Assembly (NCBI GenBank): GCA_009377795.1
Contig: WHTJ01000045.1
Coordinates: 1 to 36,506 of the forward strand
Direction of reading: 5' to 3'
DNA length: 36,506 nt
Source: Propionibacteriales bacterium
GTDB lineage: Bacteria; Actinomycetota; Actinomycetes; Propionibacteriales; Nocardioidaceae
The position numbers and the translations under genes were made by a program. Position 1 is the first letter of the stretch; every line of letters begins with the position of its first letter. This document shows positions 22,956-31,342 of this stretch, piece after piece. Below the pieces are notes generated by a model that saw nothing but the letters and a program-made list of their open reading frames with translations, was not told where the DNA came from and made no database searches.

Positions 22956-23825
22956 TCAGGCTTGGGTGTCGCGGTGATGCACAACGGAGCTCTGGCCCGT
23001 CGTCCCGCGGTTCACGCCGACGAGACCGCGTATTCCCGGATTGCCGCCCAACGAGTCGTGCAGTCGCGGCCCCGCAGCACTGATACCTCCGTCGACCGTG
23101 ATGGTCTCTCCGGTGACCAGTCGTGCGGCGTCGCTTGCCAAGAAGGCGATCACCTCGGCCAAGTCCTTCGGCTTAGCTCGCTCGGGCCACGGTTGTACGT
23201 CTGCCAAGACCTTGTCGATATCTTCGGGCTGCCCGCCCAGCAACGGCGTAGGCACGACGCCCGGACATACCGTGTTGACGCGGATCAGTGAAGGGGCCAA
23301 CTCAACGGCGGCGGCTCGGCCAAGATTGATCACCGCGGCCTTGGCCGCTGAGTATGCCTGCGGGCCAGCACCTGCCGTGAAGCCGGCAATCGACGCGGTG
23401 TTGATGATGGATCCGCCCCCGGCCTGAGCCTTCATGGCTCGCGAGCCATGTTTGATGCCAAGGAAGGTTCCTCTCACGAGCACGGCGAACGTGTAATCCC
23501 AGTCGTCAACCTCGATCTCCGTGATTGGGCCGAATGCGCCGCCCACGCCGGCGTTGTTGACAACGCAGTCGATCCTGCCCGTCTGCTCAACGGTCGCGTT
23601 GACCGCCGCCTCGACATCCTCCTCACGGCTCACGTCGACCTGCACGAACTTCAATCTGTCCTTAGCGGGACTCTGCGCGTGGGAGTTCACGAGCTCCTGA
23701 CCGTTCTGGGCGTTCAAGTCTGCCGCCACGACATGGCATCCCAAGGTAAGGAAGTGCTCAACCGTCGAGCGACCAATTCCACTTGCTGCGCCCGTCACGA
23801 GGACGACCATGCGATCAAAGCTCAT
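22956..23825 (-). CDS. SDR-family NAD(P)-dependent oxidoreductase
   Basis: Classical short-chain dehydrogenase/reductase, 289 residues. It has the cofactor motif VTGAASGIGRS, an acidic residue at the end of beta-2 (AADLN) pointing to NAD(H), NNAGVGG, the active-site Ser in NTASIAG, Tyr/Lys in YSAAK, and the C-terminal TVDGG. About 40 residues after TVDGG exceed the usual length. ATG 23825 is chosen because MSFDRMVVLVTGAASGIG starts where the family starts; longer in-frame starts would add 60 unrelated residues and cross the promoter. It is divergent from the ABC-transporter operon, which also encodes an SDR, so it may act in the same pathway, but the shared intergenic region is nearly 500 bases. 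Confidence 0.88.
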   Translation of the reverse strand: MSFDRMVVLVTGAASGIGRSTVEHFLTLGCHVVAADLNAQNGQELVNSHAQSPAKDRLKFVQVDVSREEDVEAAVNATVEQTGRIDCVVNNAGVGGAFGPITEIEVDDWDYTFAVLVRGTFLGIKHGSRAMKAQAGGGSIINTASIAGFTAGAGPQAYSAAKAAVINLGRAAAVELAPSLIRVNTVCPGVVPTPLLGGQPEDIDKVLADVQPWPERAKPKDLAEVIAFLASDAARLVTGETITVDGGISAAGPRLHDSLGGNPGIRGLVGVNRGTTGQSSVVHHRDTQA

Positions 23826-23835
23826 AGCTAGCGTG

Positions 23836-23863
23836 TGTATACCAGTAGTCCGCGAATGAGCAA
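23836..23863 (-). promoter_or_regulatory. Candidate promoter of the SDR gene
   Basis: On the minus strand TTGCTC (23863-23858) and TATACA (23841-23836) are 16 bases apart, ending about 10 bases before ATG 23825. There is no Shine-Dalgarno sequence, so a leaderless or very short-leader transcript is likely. Confidence 0.45.
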
Positions 23864-24048
23864 CTGTCGAACCTTTATGCATTTGAAGGCGACTGGTTGC
23901 ACCGTGGTCGTCCTGCGGCGAGTAGGGGACCACGTGAGCCGTTGACAGACGCCAAATGTGGCCGCACCGGTCGCGCATTATGCCGAACCACGCTACGAAC
24001 TCAGGCCAGAGCAACCTGTTGACGTAGGGAGGGTCAAGGTCTATGGTT

Positions 24049-24101
24049 TCACTCGAAGTGAGGATGACTCACATACGTGAGGGACCCGCACGGGGTCCTT
24101 T
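24049..24101. promoter_or_regulatory. Cluster of GTGAG/CTCAC half-sites and a terminator-like hairpin
   Basis: This part of the intergenic region contains TCACT-CGA-AGTGA (24049-24061), GTGAG-GATGA-CTCAC (24058-24072) and CTCAC-ATAC-GTGAG (24068-24081), which overlap. They are followed at once by the hairpin GGACCC-GCACG-GGGTCC-TTT (24082-24101). The octamer TGACTCAC (24065-24072) recurs at 24237. This looks like an operator array joined to an attenuator or terminator ahead of the transporter operon. The 135 bases after it show nothing clear. Confidence 0.4.
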
Positions 24102-24236
24102 GAAGTGCAGGTAGTGCATGCCTCAATGCGCCCACACGATGAGTCGTAGTGGGAAAAGTGGCGGGTGATGAGCCACGACATGCCATCGGCAAGGCAATCG
24201 AGCAACTGCCGCTTGTAGTGGCGCGACGCGGCAAGC

Positions 24237-24265
24237 TGACTCACCTCGCTCGGGGAAGTGAGTCA
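24237..24265. promoter_or_regulatory. Perfect 8-bp inverted repeat, candidate operator of the ABC operon
   Basis: TGACTCAC (24237-24244) and GTGAGTCA (24258-24265) are perfect inverted repeats 13 bases apart, 43 bases before the first permease start. The same octamer occurs at 24065. Size and position suit a dimeric repressor such as the TetR protein encoded in this operon; that link is inference. Confidence 0.5.
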
Positions 24266-24307
24266 TGCTCTCCCAGCGCCAAATGACGACGACTGCGGGA
24301 GAGTGAT

Positions 24308-25324
24308 ATGGGAGCGGTTGCCACAGCACCGAGGACGGAATTCTCGCTGCGCCAACGGCTCGCACACGTGGAGCAGGGCCTCTTCGTTTTCGGGATGACT
24401 ATCGCCCTGTGCGTAGTCGGAGCACTGACGACTGACGGTTTTCTGAGTCTGAACAACCTGTCCAGCATTCTGCAGCTGTCCGTCACGTTCGGCATTCTGG
24501 GGATTGCCGCGGCCATCGTCATCCTGGGCAAGGGCCTCGACCTGTCGTTGGCCGCTGTGGCAATCGTGACGGCGCAGGTCACGCTTGAGCTGATGCGCCG
24601 CGACCTGTCCGAGGGGCGGGCCATCCTGCTGGTCGTGCTGTTCGCCCTTGTGATTGGGCTGGTCAATGGGTTTGTCGTCGCCTTCGTCGAGGTGCCGGCC
24701 CTGTTCACCACACTCGCAACGGGACAGCTCGTTCTCGGTGGAGTGCTCGTGCTCTTTCTCGAGGAGAACATCTACTCGCTGCCGGAAGGCTCGGCCATCG
24801 CTGTCCTGACTGACGGCTCGATCCTCGGTGTGCCTCGGGCAGTCCTCGTCGGTGCCCTGGTCTTCCTGCTCGGATGGTTGTTCATTTCCTACACGTCCGT
24901 TGGTCGCCTGATTCGAGCCATGGGGGACAACTTCGACACGGCGAGGGCCATGGGCGCACCGGTTCGCCCGCTGCAGGTGTTGACCTACGTTGTCGCCGCA
25001 CTCCTGGCGGCGTTCGCCGGCTACGTGATGATCTCCACCGAGAACAGCGTCGAAACGACCGGCACCGCCTTCGACCCTCTACTGTTCACCGCGGTCACGG
25101 TCGCGGTGATCGGCGGTGTCTCCCTGTCCGGCGGAAAGGGAACGCTCCTCGGCGTACTCGCGGGCACCCTTTTCGTCGGCGTACTGAACAACCTTCTCGT
25201 GCTCCACAGCTTCAGCACAGCCACGCAAGACATCGTCCGTGGGGCTCTGCTGCTTGCCGCCATCGCTCTCGATGCGTGGCTGCACCCAAGGGACGAGGAA
25301 ACCGCGAAGACCGATGAATTGTGA
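24308..25324 (+). CDS. ABC transporter permease, ribose/monosaccharide type (RbsC family)
   Basis: Inner-membrane permease (338 residues, about nine to ten helices) of a carbohydrate-type CUT2 importer. Family marks include ILGKGLDLSLAAVAIV, VNGFVVAFVEVPALFTTLATGQLVLGGVLVLF, the loop GRLIRAMGDNFDTARAMGAPVRPLQVLTYVVAALLAAFAGYV, and VIGGVSLSGGKGTLLGVLAG near the C-terminus. GGGAGAGTGAT precedes ATG 24308. It is the first gene of the nine-gene cluster. It should pair with the second, fused permease further down to form a heterodimeric channel, since one ATPase and one binding protein serve both. The 116-base gap to the binding protein gene may hold an extra regulatory or processing signal. Confidence 0.92.
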   Translation: MGAVATAPRTEFSLRQRLAHVEQGLFVFGMTIALCVVGALTTDGFLSLNNLSSILQLSVTFGILGIAAAIVILGKGLDLSLAAVAIVTAQVTLELMRRDLSEGRAILLVVLFALVIGLVNGFVVAFVEVPALFTTLATGQLVLGGVLVLFLEENIYSLPEGSAIAVLTDGSILGVPRAVLVGALVFLLGWLFISYTSVGRLIRAMGDNFDTARAMGAPVRPLQVLTYVVAALLAAFAGYVMISTENSVETTGTAFDPLLFTAVTVAVIGGVSLSGGKGTLLGVLAGTLFVGVLNNLLVLHSFSTATQDIVRGALLLAAIALDAWLHPRDEETAKTDEL

Positions 25325-25440
25325 TGTGAGCCCATGACAAGTGACCGTGCCACCGAGTTCCGCCGACGAACCCGGCGCTGGCAAGAGACAGCGAGAGACA
25401 TGCAAAGCGGAGAAAGGTCTACTTCGGAAGGCAGGAAACT

Positions 25441-26505
25441 ATGAAGACGAGAGTTGCGGCTCTTCTCGGGGCGTTCGCGATAGTTCTCGCCGGATGCACG
25501 GTTGATGGGGGGTCGTCGGACGACAGCAGTGCCGGCGGCGGCGAGGGAATGCCCGACACGATCACACCGATCAAGGCGCGCCAGGCGGTCTACGACACGA
25601 TGCAGGGCAAGAAAATCGCCTTCGTGCCCATCCTCTACAAGGGATACAACCTGACCACCGAGTGGGGCCACACGATGGAGCGTTCATTCGAGCGGATGGG
25701 CGCCGAGTTCAAGGTCTACGACTCCAACTTCGACACGGACCAGATGGTCAAGACCATCAACGATCTGATCGCGCGCGAGGCCGTCGACGTGCTCGTCCTG
25801 CACAACCCCGACGTCGGCGTCCTCACCCAGCAGATCGAGGACGCCGCCGACGCTGGGATCTACACGGTCGTGATCAACATGATCTCCAACGCGTCCGGTG
25901 ACATCTTCGTCGGCGCCGACGTCGTCGGGTCCGCCGAAGACGTTGCTGAGCGCGCGGTGACTGACTGCGAGTCCCGCGGCGCACCCAAGCAGGTCGCGGT
26001 CATCGACGGCCCCGGCAACGACGCGTTCTCATTGCAGTGGAATGCGGGCATCAGCAACACGTTCGAGGAGCATGGATACGAGGTCGTGCGGACCTCCCAC
26101 GCTCAGTGGCAGAACTCCTTGGCCAACAAGGCGGCGATGCAGATCCTCCAGCAACAGAAGGACAATATCTGCGCGTTCATGGTTACCTTCGACCTCAACG
26201 CGATCGCCGTCGGTGACGCCGTTCAGGACGCCGAGCGGCAGGGTCTGATCCAGGAAGGCTCGATCGGCGTCTACACCATGGCCGCGGGTGCGGAGACCTG
26301 CGCCGCGATGGATGCCGGGAAGGTCACTGCGACCGCGGCCTACGACGTCACCGGCATCGGGTCGTCGATCGTCGCCGGCACGCAGCAGTTGCTCGAGATG
26401 GGCAACGAACCCGGGTCAATGCACACGATCTCGTTGCTCCCACACGTCGTCGTGGACAAGACGACGATGAATGAGTACACGATCGCTTGCTACACGGGCA
26501 ACTGA
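25441..26505 (+). CDS. ABC transporter substrate-binding lipoprotein (periplasmic-binding-protein-like, sugar type)
   Basis: Extracellular binding protein of 354 residues anchored as a lipoprotein. The signal peptide ends in IVLAGC (lipobox LAGC, lipid on Cys20), followed by a Ser/Gly/Asp linker. The fold is that of ribose-type binding proteins (Peripla_BP_4): KKIAFVPILYKGYNLTTEWGHTMERSFERMGAEFKVYDSNFDTDQMVKTINDLIAREAVDVLVLHNPD, the IDGPGNDAFSLQWNAGISNTFEEHGYEVV lobe and the DAERQGLIQEGSIGVYTM hinge. Ribose-family proteins also bind non-sugar ligands, so the ligand is open. ATG 25441 follows AAGGCAGGAAAC. It lies between the two permease genes. Confidence 0.92.
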   Translation: MKTRVAALLGAFAIVLAGCTVDGGSSDDSSAGGGEGMPDTITPIKARQAVYDTMQGKKIAFVPILYKGYNLTTEWGHTMERSFERMGAEFKVYDSNFDTDQMVKTINDLIAREAVDVLVLHNPDVGVLTQQIEDAADAGIYTVVINMISNASGDIFVGADVVGSAEDVAERAVTDCESRGAPKQVAVIDGPGNDAFSLQWNAGISNTFEEHGYEVVRTSHAQWQNSLANKAAMQILQQQKDNICAFMVTFDLNAIAVGDAVQDAERQGLIQEGSIGVYTMAAGAETCAAMDAGKVTATAAYDVTGIGSSIVAGTQQLLEMGNEPGSMHTISLLPHVVVDKTTMNEYTIACYTGN

Positions 26506-26539
26506 CCGGTTGACCACGACAAGGTAGGTCGAGGTGAGG

Positions 26540-28705
26540 ATGTTCGGAATCGCGACGCGTGGGGTTGATGCCTTCCCTCTCACCGGGAGAGGATGGCGCG
26601 ACCGACTCACTCCACTTCAGGGTATTTCGGACGTGATCGGCAAGCGGTGGATGGAGGGCGCCGTCCCTCTCGTACTGGCCGCCGTGCTCACGACCGGGGT
26701 CGTGTTCATGACTCCGGTCGGTGCTACCGATGCCCCGCTGATCATGGATGAGGTCGCGGAGAAGAGCCTCCTCGCCATCGGCCTGACCTTGGTCATGGTC
26801 GCCGGCGGCATCGACCTGTCAATCGGGTCGATCGTCGGCTGCTCCTCACTGGCGGCCCTGACAGCCTTCCGCGTGTGGGGCTGGCCCATGGAGGTCGTCA
26901 TCCCGGCCGCAGTCATTCTTGGCGCGATGTTGGGCGCGATCAATGGCGTCCTCATCGCCAAGATGAAGATGCGGCCCTTCATCACGACGCTGGTCACCCT
27001 CGTCGCGTTCGGGGGTGCCGCGGAAGCCTTGCAGTCGAGGTACACCAACCAGCTCGCATTCCCTAAGTCCGACATCCTCTGGGATTTCTTAGGGGAGGGC
27101 GCCATCGCAGGCATTCCCACGGCCTGGGCGATCTTCGGGATCGTCCTGGTCGTAGCCCACATCGGCCTCACCCGGTCGCGCTGGGGCTGGTGGGTCACGG
27201 CCGTGGGCTCGGACCGCCGTTCTGCGCGGCGAAACGGCATCCCCGTGGACCGGGTGGTCTTCCTCACCTATGTGCTGTCAGGTGCACTGGCCGGCCTGGC
27301 CGGACTGCTTACCGCAGCCCGCCTGGGCCGCACCGACCCGGCTGTGGGCGAAGGGTGGGAGCTCATTGCGCTCACCGCGGTGGTGATTGGTGGTGTCAGT
27401 CTCAAGGGCGGACGCGGGTCTGTCGTCCGTGCGGTCGCCGGGATGGTCGTCGTCGCCGTTATCCTTCAGGCGAGCATCGCCTTCACCCTCGAGGCTGGGG
27501 GCTACACGGCCATCCTCGCACTCGTGTTGTTCTCGTTCGCGATTCTGGACCTGAAGTGGGGCAAGTACCGACTGCGGATCGCGGAGAAGCTCACCATCGA
27601 TCCTGGCAGGATCTCGGTCGGTCCACTCGTCGACGTCACCGAGCCCGGCACTGTCTGGAGCATCAACAGCAAGCTCACTGATGCGCCTCCGATCGGGCTC
27701 GGGACGATCGAGGGCGCGGAGGACTGCGCGCTGGACGACGAGGGCAACCTGTTCTGCGGCGATCGCCGTGGGTGGATCTGGCGCTTCTCCGGGCCAGACC
27801 ACACCAACGGTGAGGTATTCGCCAGAACCGGCGGCATGCCCCTGGGGCACGCCTGGGACCGTGACGGTGTCCTCATGGTGGCCGTCGGAGGCATGGGGGT
27901 CTACCGCGTCTTTCCGGACGGGGAGACCAAACTCGTCGCCAACCAAGTGCGGCGCAGCTTGACGTCCCTGCACGATGACTCGGCGCTCCGCTTCGCCGAT
28001 GACCTCGACACCGCGCCCGACGGCTCGATCTACGTGTCGGATTTTTCGACCCGTACCAACGCCGCCGAGTACATGGTCGAGTTGGTGGAGTACCGGCCCA
28101 ACGGACGCATCGTCCGTATCGACCCCGACGGCAGCACGGACGTCGTGGTGTCCAACTACGTCTTCCCCAACGGCATCTGCACGTCTCACGACGGCCAGTC
28201 GATCCTCATCGCGAGCACGGGTCTGTTTCGTGTCGACAGGCTGTGGATCTCCGGGTCTAAACAGGGACAGTTCGAGCCGGTCATGGAGAACCTGCCCGGA
28301 TATTGTGACAACATCAACCGGGCGTCGGACGGCAACTATTGGATGTCATTCATCGCGATGCGGACGCCGATGTCGGACCTGCTGATGAAGTACCCGGCGG
28401 TGCGGAGGCGGATGACCCGGGAAGTGCCGCAGGACAACTGGCTGGTTCCGCAGCTGAACGTCTCGTGTGTGCTCAAGTTCGACGACCAAGGGAACGTGCT
28501 CAAGGTGTTCTGGGACAAGAGCCTGGAGAACTATCCCATGGTGACGTCCATCAACGAGCACGCCGGACATCTATACCTGTGCGGGCTCTTGAACAACCGG
28601 GTTGGTCGGCTCCAGCTTGATCCCGAGGACGTGGGAGACATCGACCCCCGTCTCGTGCCCGGCACCACCGGACGGTCCCTCCCATTCTCGGAGGTGGCAC
28701 GTTGA
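26540..28705 (+). CDS. RbsC-type ABC permease fused to an SMP-30/strictosidine-synthase-like beta-propeller
   Basis: A 721-residue fusion. Residues about 35-345 are a ribose-type permease (LMVAGGIDLSIGSIVGCSSLAAL, INGVLIAKMKMRPFITTLVTLVAFGGAAEAL, AVGSDRRSARRNGIPVDRVVFLTYVLSGALAGLAGLL, VIGGVSLKGGRGSVVRAVAG). Residues about 370-710 are a six-bladed propeller of the SMP-30/gluconolactonase/strictosidine-synthase group. The usual metal and catalytic residues are in place: Glu394 (EGAEDCAL), Asn544 (FPNGICTS) and Asp590 (GYCDNINRASDG). In RbsC-type permeases the C-terminus is cytoplasmic, so the enzyme domain would sit at the channel exit. ATG 26540 has GAGG upstream; GTG 26534 is an alternative. 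The stop overlaps the next start (TTGA). No frameshift or stop separates the two halves, so the fusion is real in this sequence. Confidence 0.9.
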   Translation: MFGIATRGVDAFPLTGRGWRDRLTPLQGISDVIGKRWMEGAVPLVLAAVLTTGVVFMTPVGATDAPLIMDEVAEKSLLAIGLTLVMVAGGIDLSIGSIVGCSSLAALTAFRVWGWPMEVVIPAAVILGAMLGAINGVLIAKMKMRPFITTLVTLVAFGGAAEALQSRYTNQLAFPKSDILWDFLGEGAIAGIPTAWAIFGIVLVVAHIGLTRSRWGWWVTAVGSDRRSARRNGIPVDRVVFLTYVLSGALAGLAGLLTAARLGRTDPAVGEGWELIALTAVVIGGVSLKGGRGSVVRAVAGMVVVAVILQASIAFTLEAGGYTAILALVLFSFAILDLKWGKYRLRIAEKLTIDPGRISVGPLVDVTEPGTVWSINSKLTDAPPIGLGTIEGAEDCALDDEGNLFCGDRRGWIWRFSGPDHTNGEVFARTGGMPLGHAWDRDGVLMVAVGGMGVYRVFPDGETKLVANQVRRSLTSLHDDSALRFADDLDTAPDGSIYVSDFSTRTNAAEYMVELVEYRPNGRIVRIDPDGSTDVVVSNYVFPNGICTSHDGQSILIASTGLFRVDRLWISGSKQGQFEPVMENLPGYCDNINRASDGNYWMSFIAMRTPMSDLLMKYPAVRRRMTREVPQDNWLVPQLNVSCVLKFDDQGNVLKVFWDKSLENYPMVTSINEHAGHLYLCGLLNNRVGRLQLDPEDVGDIDPRLVPGTTGRSLPFSEVAR

Positions 28706-29781
28706 ACCGAACGCTCACCGCGATCAAGGAATGGATCAACCCCAACTGGGCGACCCATATGTCGATCCCCCCGATGGAGAGGGGGCTTCGGCCGAACAGT
28801 CGTCTGGACCACGCCCACGCGTTGCTCACGCCGGGAGACTATGAGCCCGAAGACCTCCTGGTGCTCGACTCCGGGGCGATCTGGTTCTCCAGCGGTACGG
28901 CGATCCAGGAGCTCAAGGACGGCAATGTGCGGACCGTCGCCGAGCTCGGCGGCCCCGTCGGAACACTCACCAAACTGAACTCCGACATTGTCGCCGCCGT
29001 GGAGGGCAGGGGTCTGGTGAGCGTCAGCGCCTCGGAGTCGGTCAGCCAGCTGTGTTCGGATACGTCGGTTGCCACCTGTGTCACGGATCTCACCGCCCTG
29101 CCGGACGGTTCCCTGCTGGCAAGCGTCGGGTCGACCGAGTACGGTATCGACGGCTGGGGGAGGGCGCTCGTTCATCACGACCGGTCGGGGCGTCTCGTCC
29201 AGGTGGACGGACAACACGCCCAGGTCAGGGCCGAGGGGCTGGGCTGGCCGGCAGGCATGGAAGCCGACCCGGACGGTGAGGTGCTGGTGTCGCTCAGTCT
29301 GGACCATCGCATCGAGCGCCGAGCGGCCGACTCCCTCGACGGTGCTGCGCGCCCGATGCTGACCAATCTCCCCCTTTACCCCGGGCGCATCTCTCTCGGG
29401 GACAACGGGTGGTGGGTGGCCGGCCCATACGTGCGCAACCGGATCACCGCCCTGCTGCTCGACGAGCCCGAGCTCCTCGGGGAGATGGTGGCCACGATCA
29501 ACCCGGACGAATGGTTCATCCCCCGTCTGCGCAGTGAGAATCCGTACACGGATCCGCTGCAGATGGGTCAGCTGCGCACCCTCGGTGTCGTCAAGCCGTG
29601 GGCTCCGCCTCGGTCGTACGGTGTCGCGTTTCGCATCGACCGCGGCAAGCGAATCAGCGAGAGCGTGCACTCGCGCGTCGACGGGAAATGCCACGGCATC
29701 ACGCGCGTCACAGCTCACGGGACGCAAGTGATCGCGGCTGCTCAGGGTTTTCGTTCCCTAGTAGAGATCGAGGAGGAATAG
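28702..29781 (+). CDS. Stand-alone strictosidine-synthase-like beta-propeller, probably non-catalytic
   Basis: A 359-residue soluble protein with no signal peptide, related to the propeller half of the upstream fusion. NSRLDHAHALLTPGDYEPEDLLVLDSGAIWFSSG matches the start of such propellers and keeps the first Glu (Glu50 in PED). The Asn position reads WPAGMEADPDG (Ala184) and the Asp position reads LYPGRISLGDNGWW (Gly228), where the fusion protein has FPNGI and CDNIN. Two of three metal ligands are therefore lost. It could be a regulatory or binding partner of the fused domain. The start is TTG 28702, with GGAGGTGG upstream, overlapping the previous stop. Four bases separate it from the ATPase gene. 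Confidence 0.78.
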   Translation: MNRTLTAIKEWINPNWATHMSIPPMERGLRPNSRLDHAHALLTPGDYEPEDLLVLDSGAIWFSSGTAIQELKDGNVRTVAELGGPVGTLTKLNSDIVAAVEGRGLVSVSASESVSQLCSDTSVATCVTDLTALPDGSLLASVGSTEYGIDGWGRALVHHDRSGRLVQVDGQHAQVRAEGLGWPAGMEADPDGEVLVSLSLDHRIERRAADSLDGAARPMLTNLPLYPGRISLGDNGWWVAGPYVRNRITALLLDEPELLGEMVATINPDEWFIPRLRSENPYTDPLQMGQLRTLGVVKPWAPPRSYGVAFRIDRGKRISESVHSRVDGKCHGITRVTAHGTQVIAAAQGFRSLVEIEEE

Positions 29782-29785
29782 GCTC

Positions 29786-31312
29786 GTGAGTCCTCTGGAG
29801 GCAGTGTCTCGGCAAGAGGGAGCGGAAGACCCGGTGGTGCGGCTGTCGGGCGTGAGCAAACGGTACGGGGGTGCCTACGCTCTCAACAGCGTCGACTTCG
29901 AGGTGTTCCCCGGCGAAATCCACGCGATACTCGGTGAGAACGGCGCCGGAAAGTCCACTCTCGTCAAGATCATCTCCGGCGCCACCCCGCACGACCAGGG
30001 CACCCTCTGGCTGAACGGCGAGGAGCGAGTCTTCTCCGCTCCGGCACAGGCCGCGGACGCGGGCGTCGAGATGGTGTATCAGGAGAGTTCGCTGGTCGAG
30101 TCGATGACCGTCGCACAGAACTTGTTCCTGGGGCGGGAGAAGGTGTTCAATCGCCTGTCGGGGCTCAACATCCTCGCCCGCGAGCTCCTTGAGTCCCACA
30201 ACTTCCACATCCGTCCGGAGCATGCCGTCTCCTCGCTCGGCGCCGCCCAGAAGCAGATGGTCGAGATCGCGCGCGCCGTCCATAGGAAGGCGAAACTCGT
30301 CATCCTCGACGAGCCGACGTCTGCGGTCACTCCGGAGGAGAGGCTGCAGCTGTTCATGTCGATGCAGCGCCTCAAGCGGGACGGTGTCGGTGTCATCTTC
30401 ATCTCGCACAACATCGAGGAGGCGCTCACCGAGGCCGACCGGATCACGGTTCTGCGCGACGGCGAGCTGCAGGGCACCCTCCTCAAGGAGGATTTCAGGC
30501 GAGACAAAGTCATCAGCATGATGGTCGGACGCGACGTCGAGTACGCCCGCCGCCCGGCGGGCCGGGAGGCCGACCCCGACCCTGTCCTCGAGGTGGAGGA
30601 CGTCACGCTGATTCCGTTGGTCCGTAACATGTCGTTCTCCGCCCACGCCGGGGAGATCGTCGGCATCGCAGGGCTCGTCGGTGCCGGGCGTAGCGAGGTC
30701 GCGATGATCATCGCCGGCATCACCAAGCGGCGACGGCTGCGTGGGGGCAAGGTCCGGTTCCGGGGCCGCGAGGTCCGCTACCGCACACCCCGTCAAGCCC
30801 GACGGGATGGCATCGTCTACATCACGGAGGACCGCAAGGTCTCGGGCTTCTTCAGTCACCTCACGATCTTCGAGAACATCTACCTCGGTCACCTGTGCGG
30901 GTCGAAGTGGCTTCCGCCCTTCTACTCGCCGCGTGAACGTAGGTCCATCGGACAGCGATTCGTCGATCGGTTCAGCGTGCGGTCACTGCAACCTCAGCTG
31001 GCGAACCTGGTCGAGATCAGCGGCGGCAACCAGCAGAAGGTCGTGCTGGCCAAAGGCCTCACGAGAAAACCGGTGGTGGCGATCATCGACGAGCCCACGC
31101 GGGGCGTGGACGTCGGCTCCATCGAGGAGATCCACGAAATGATCCGCGATCTTGCGGACGATGGTGTCGCCGTCGTTGTCATCTCCTCGTATCTTCCTGA
31201 GATCCGTGCCCTATCCGACCGCATTCTGGTGGCCAGACAGGGGCATGTGGTCGCCGAGTTCGACCCATTGGAGGCGGATGAGGAACGGTTGATGTTCGCC
31301 GCCGTCCACTGA
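29786..31312 (+). CDS. ABC transporter ATP-binding protein, double-domain sugar type (RbsA/MglA family)
   Basis: Cytoplasmic ATPase of 508 residues with two tandem nucleotide-binding domains, as in CUT2 importers. Domain 1 has Walker A GENGAGKST (Lys56), a degenerate signature SSLGAAQKQM and Walker B LVILDEPTSAVTPEE. Domain 2 has a degenerate Walker A GLVGAGRSEVA, a full signature ISGGNQQKV and Walker B VVAIIDEPTRGVDVG. This asymmetry is normal for the RbsA family, where domain 2's first motif is altered. GTG 29786 has GAGGAGG nine bases upstream. It powers the two permeases in the same operon. Confidence 0.95.
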   Translation: MSPLEAVSRQEGAEDPVVRLSGVSKRYGGAYALNSVDFEVFPGEIHAILGENGAGKSTLVKIISGATPHDQGTLWLNGEERVFSAPAQAADAGVEMVYQESSLVESMTVAQNLFLGREKVFNRLSGLNILARELLESHNFHIRPEHAVSSLGAAQKQMVEIARAVHRKAKLVILDEPTSAVTPEERLQLFMSMQRLKRDGVGVIFISHNIEEALTEADRITVLRDGELQGTLLKEDFRRDKVISMMVGRDVEYARRPAGREADPDPVLEVEDVTLIPLVRNMSFSAHAGEIVGIAGLVGAGRSEVAMIIAGITKRRRLRGGKVRFRGREVRYRTPRQARRDGIVYITEDRKVSGFFSHLTIFENIYLGHLCGSKWLPPFYSPRERRSIGQRFVDRFSVRSLQPQLANLVEISGGNQQKVVLAKGLTRKPVVAIIDEPTRGVDVGSIEEIHEMIRDLADDGVAVVVISSYLPEIRALSDRILVARQGHVVAEFDPLEADEERLMFAAVH

Positions 31313-31342
31313 TCCGTCCTAGTCACAACTCCTGGAGACCGA

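Noticed and set aside
24041-24244. Short minus-strand frame in the SDR/ABC intergenic region
   Set aside because: It has no ribosome-binding site or domain, and overlaps the inverted-repeat array, so regulation is a better explanation.
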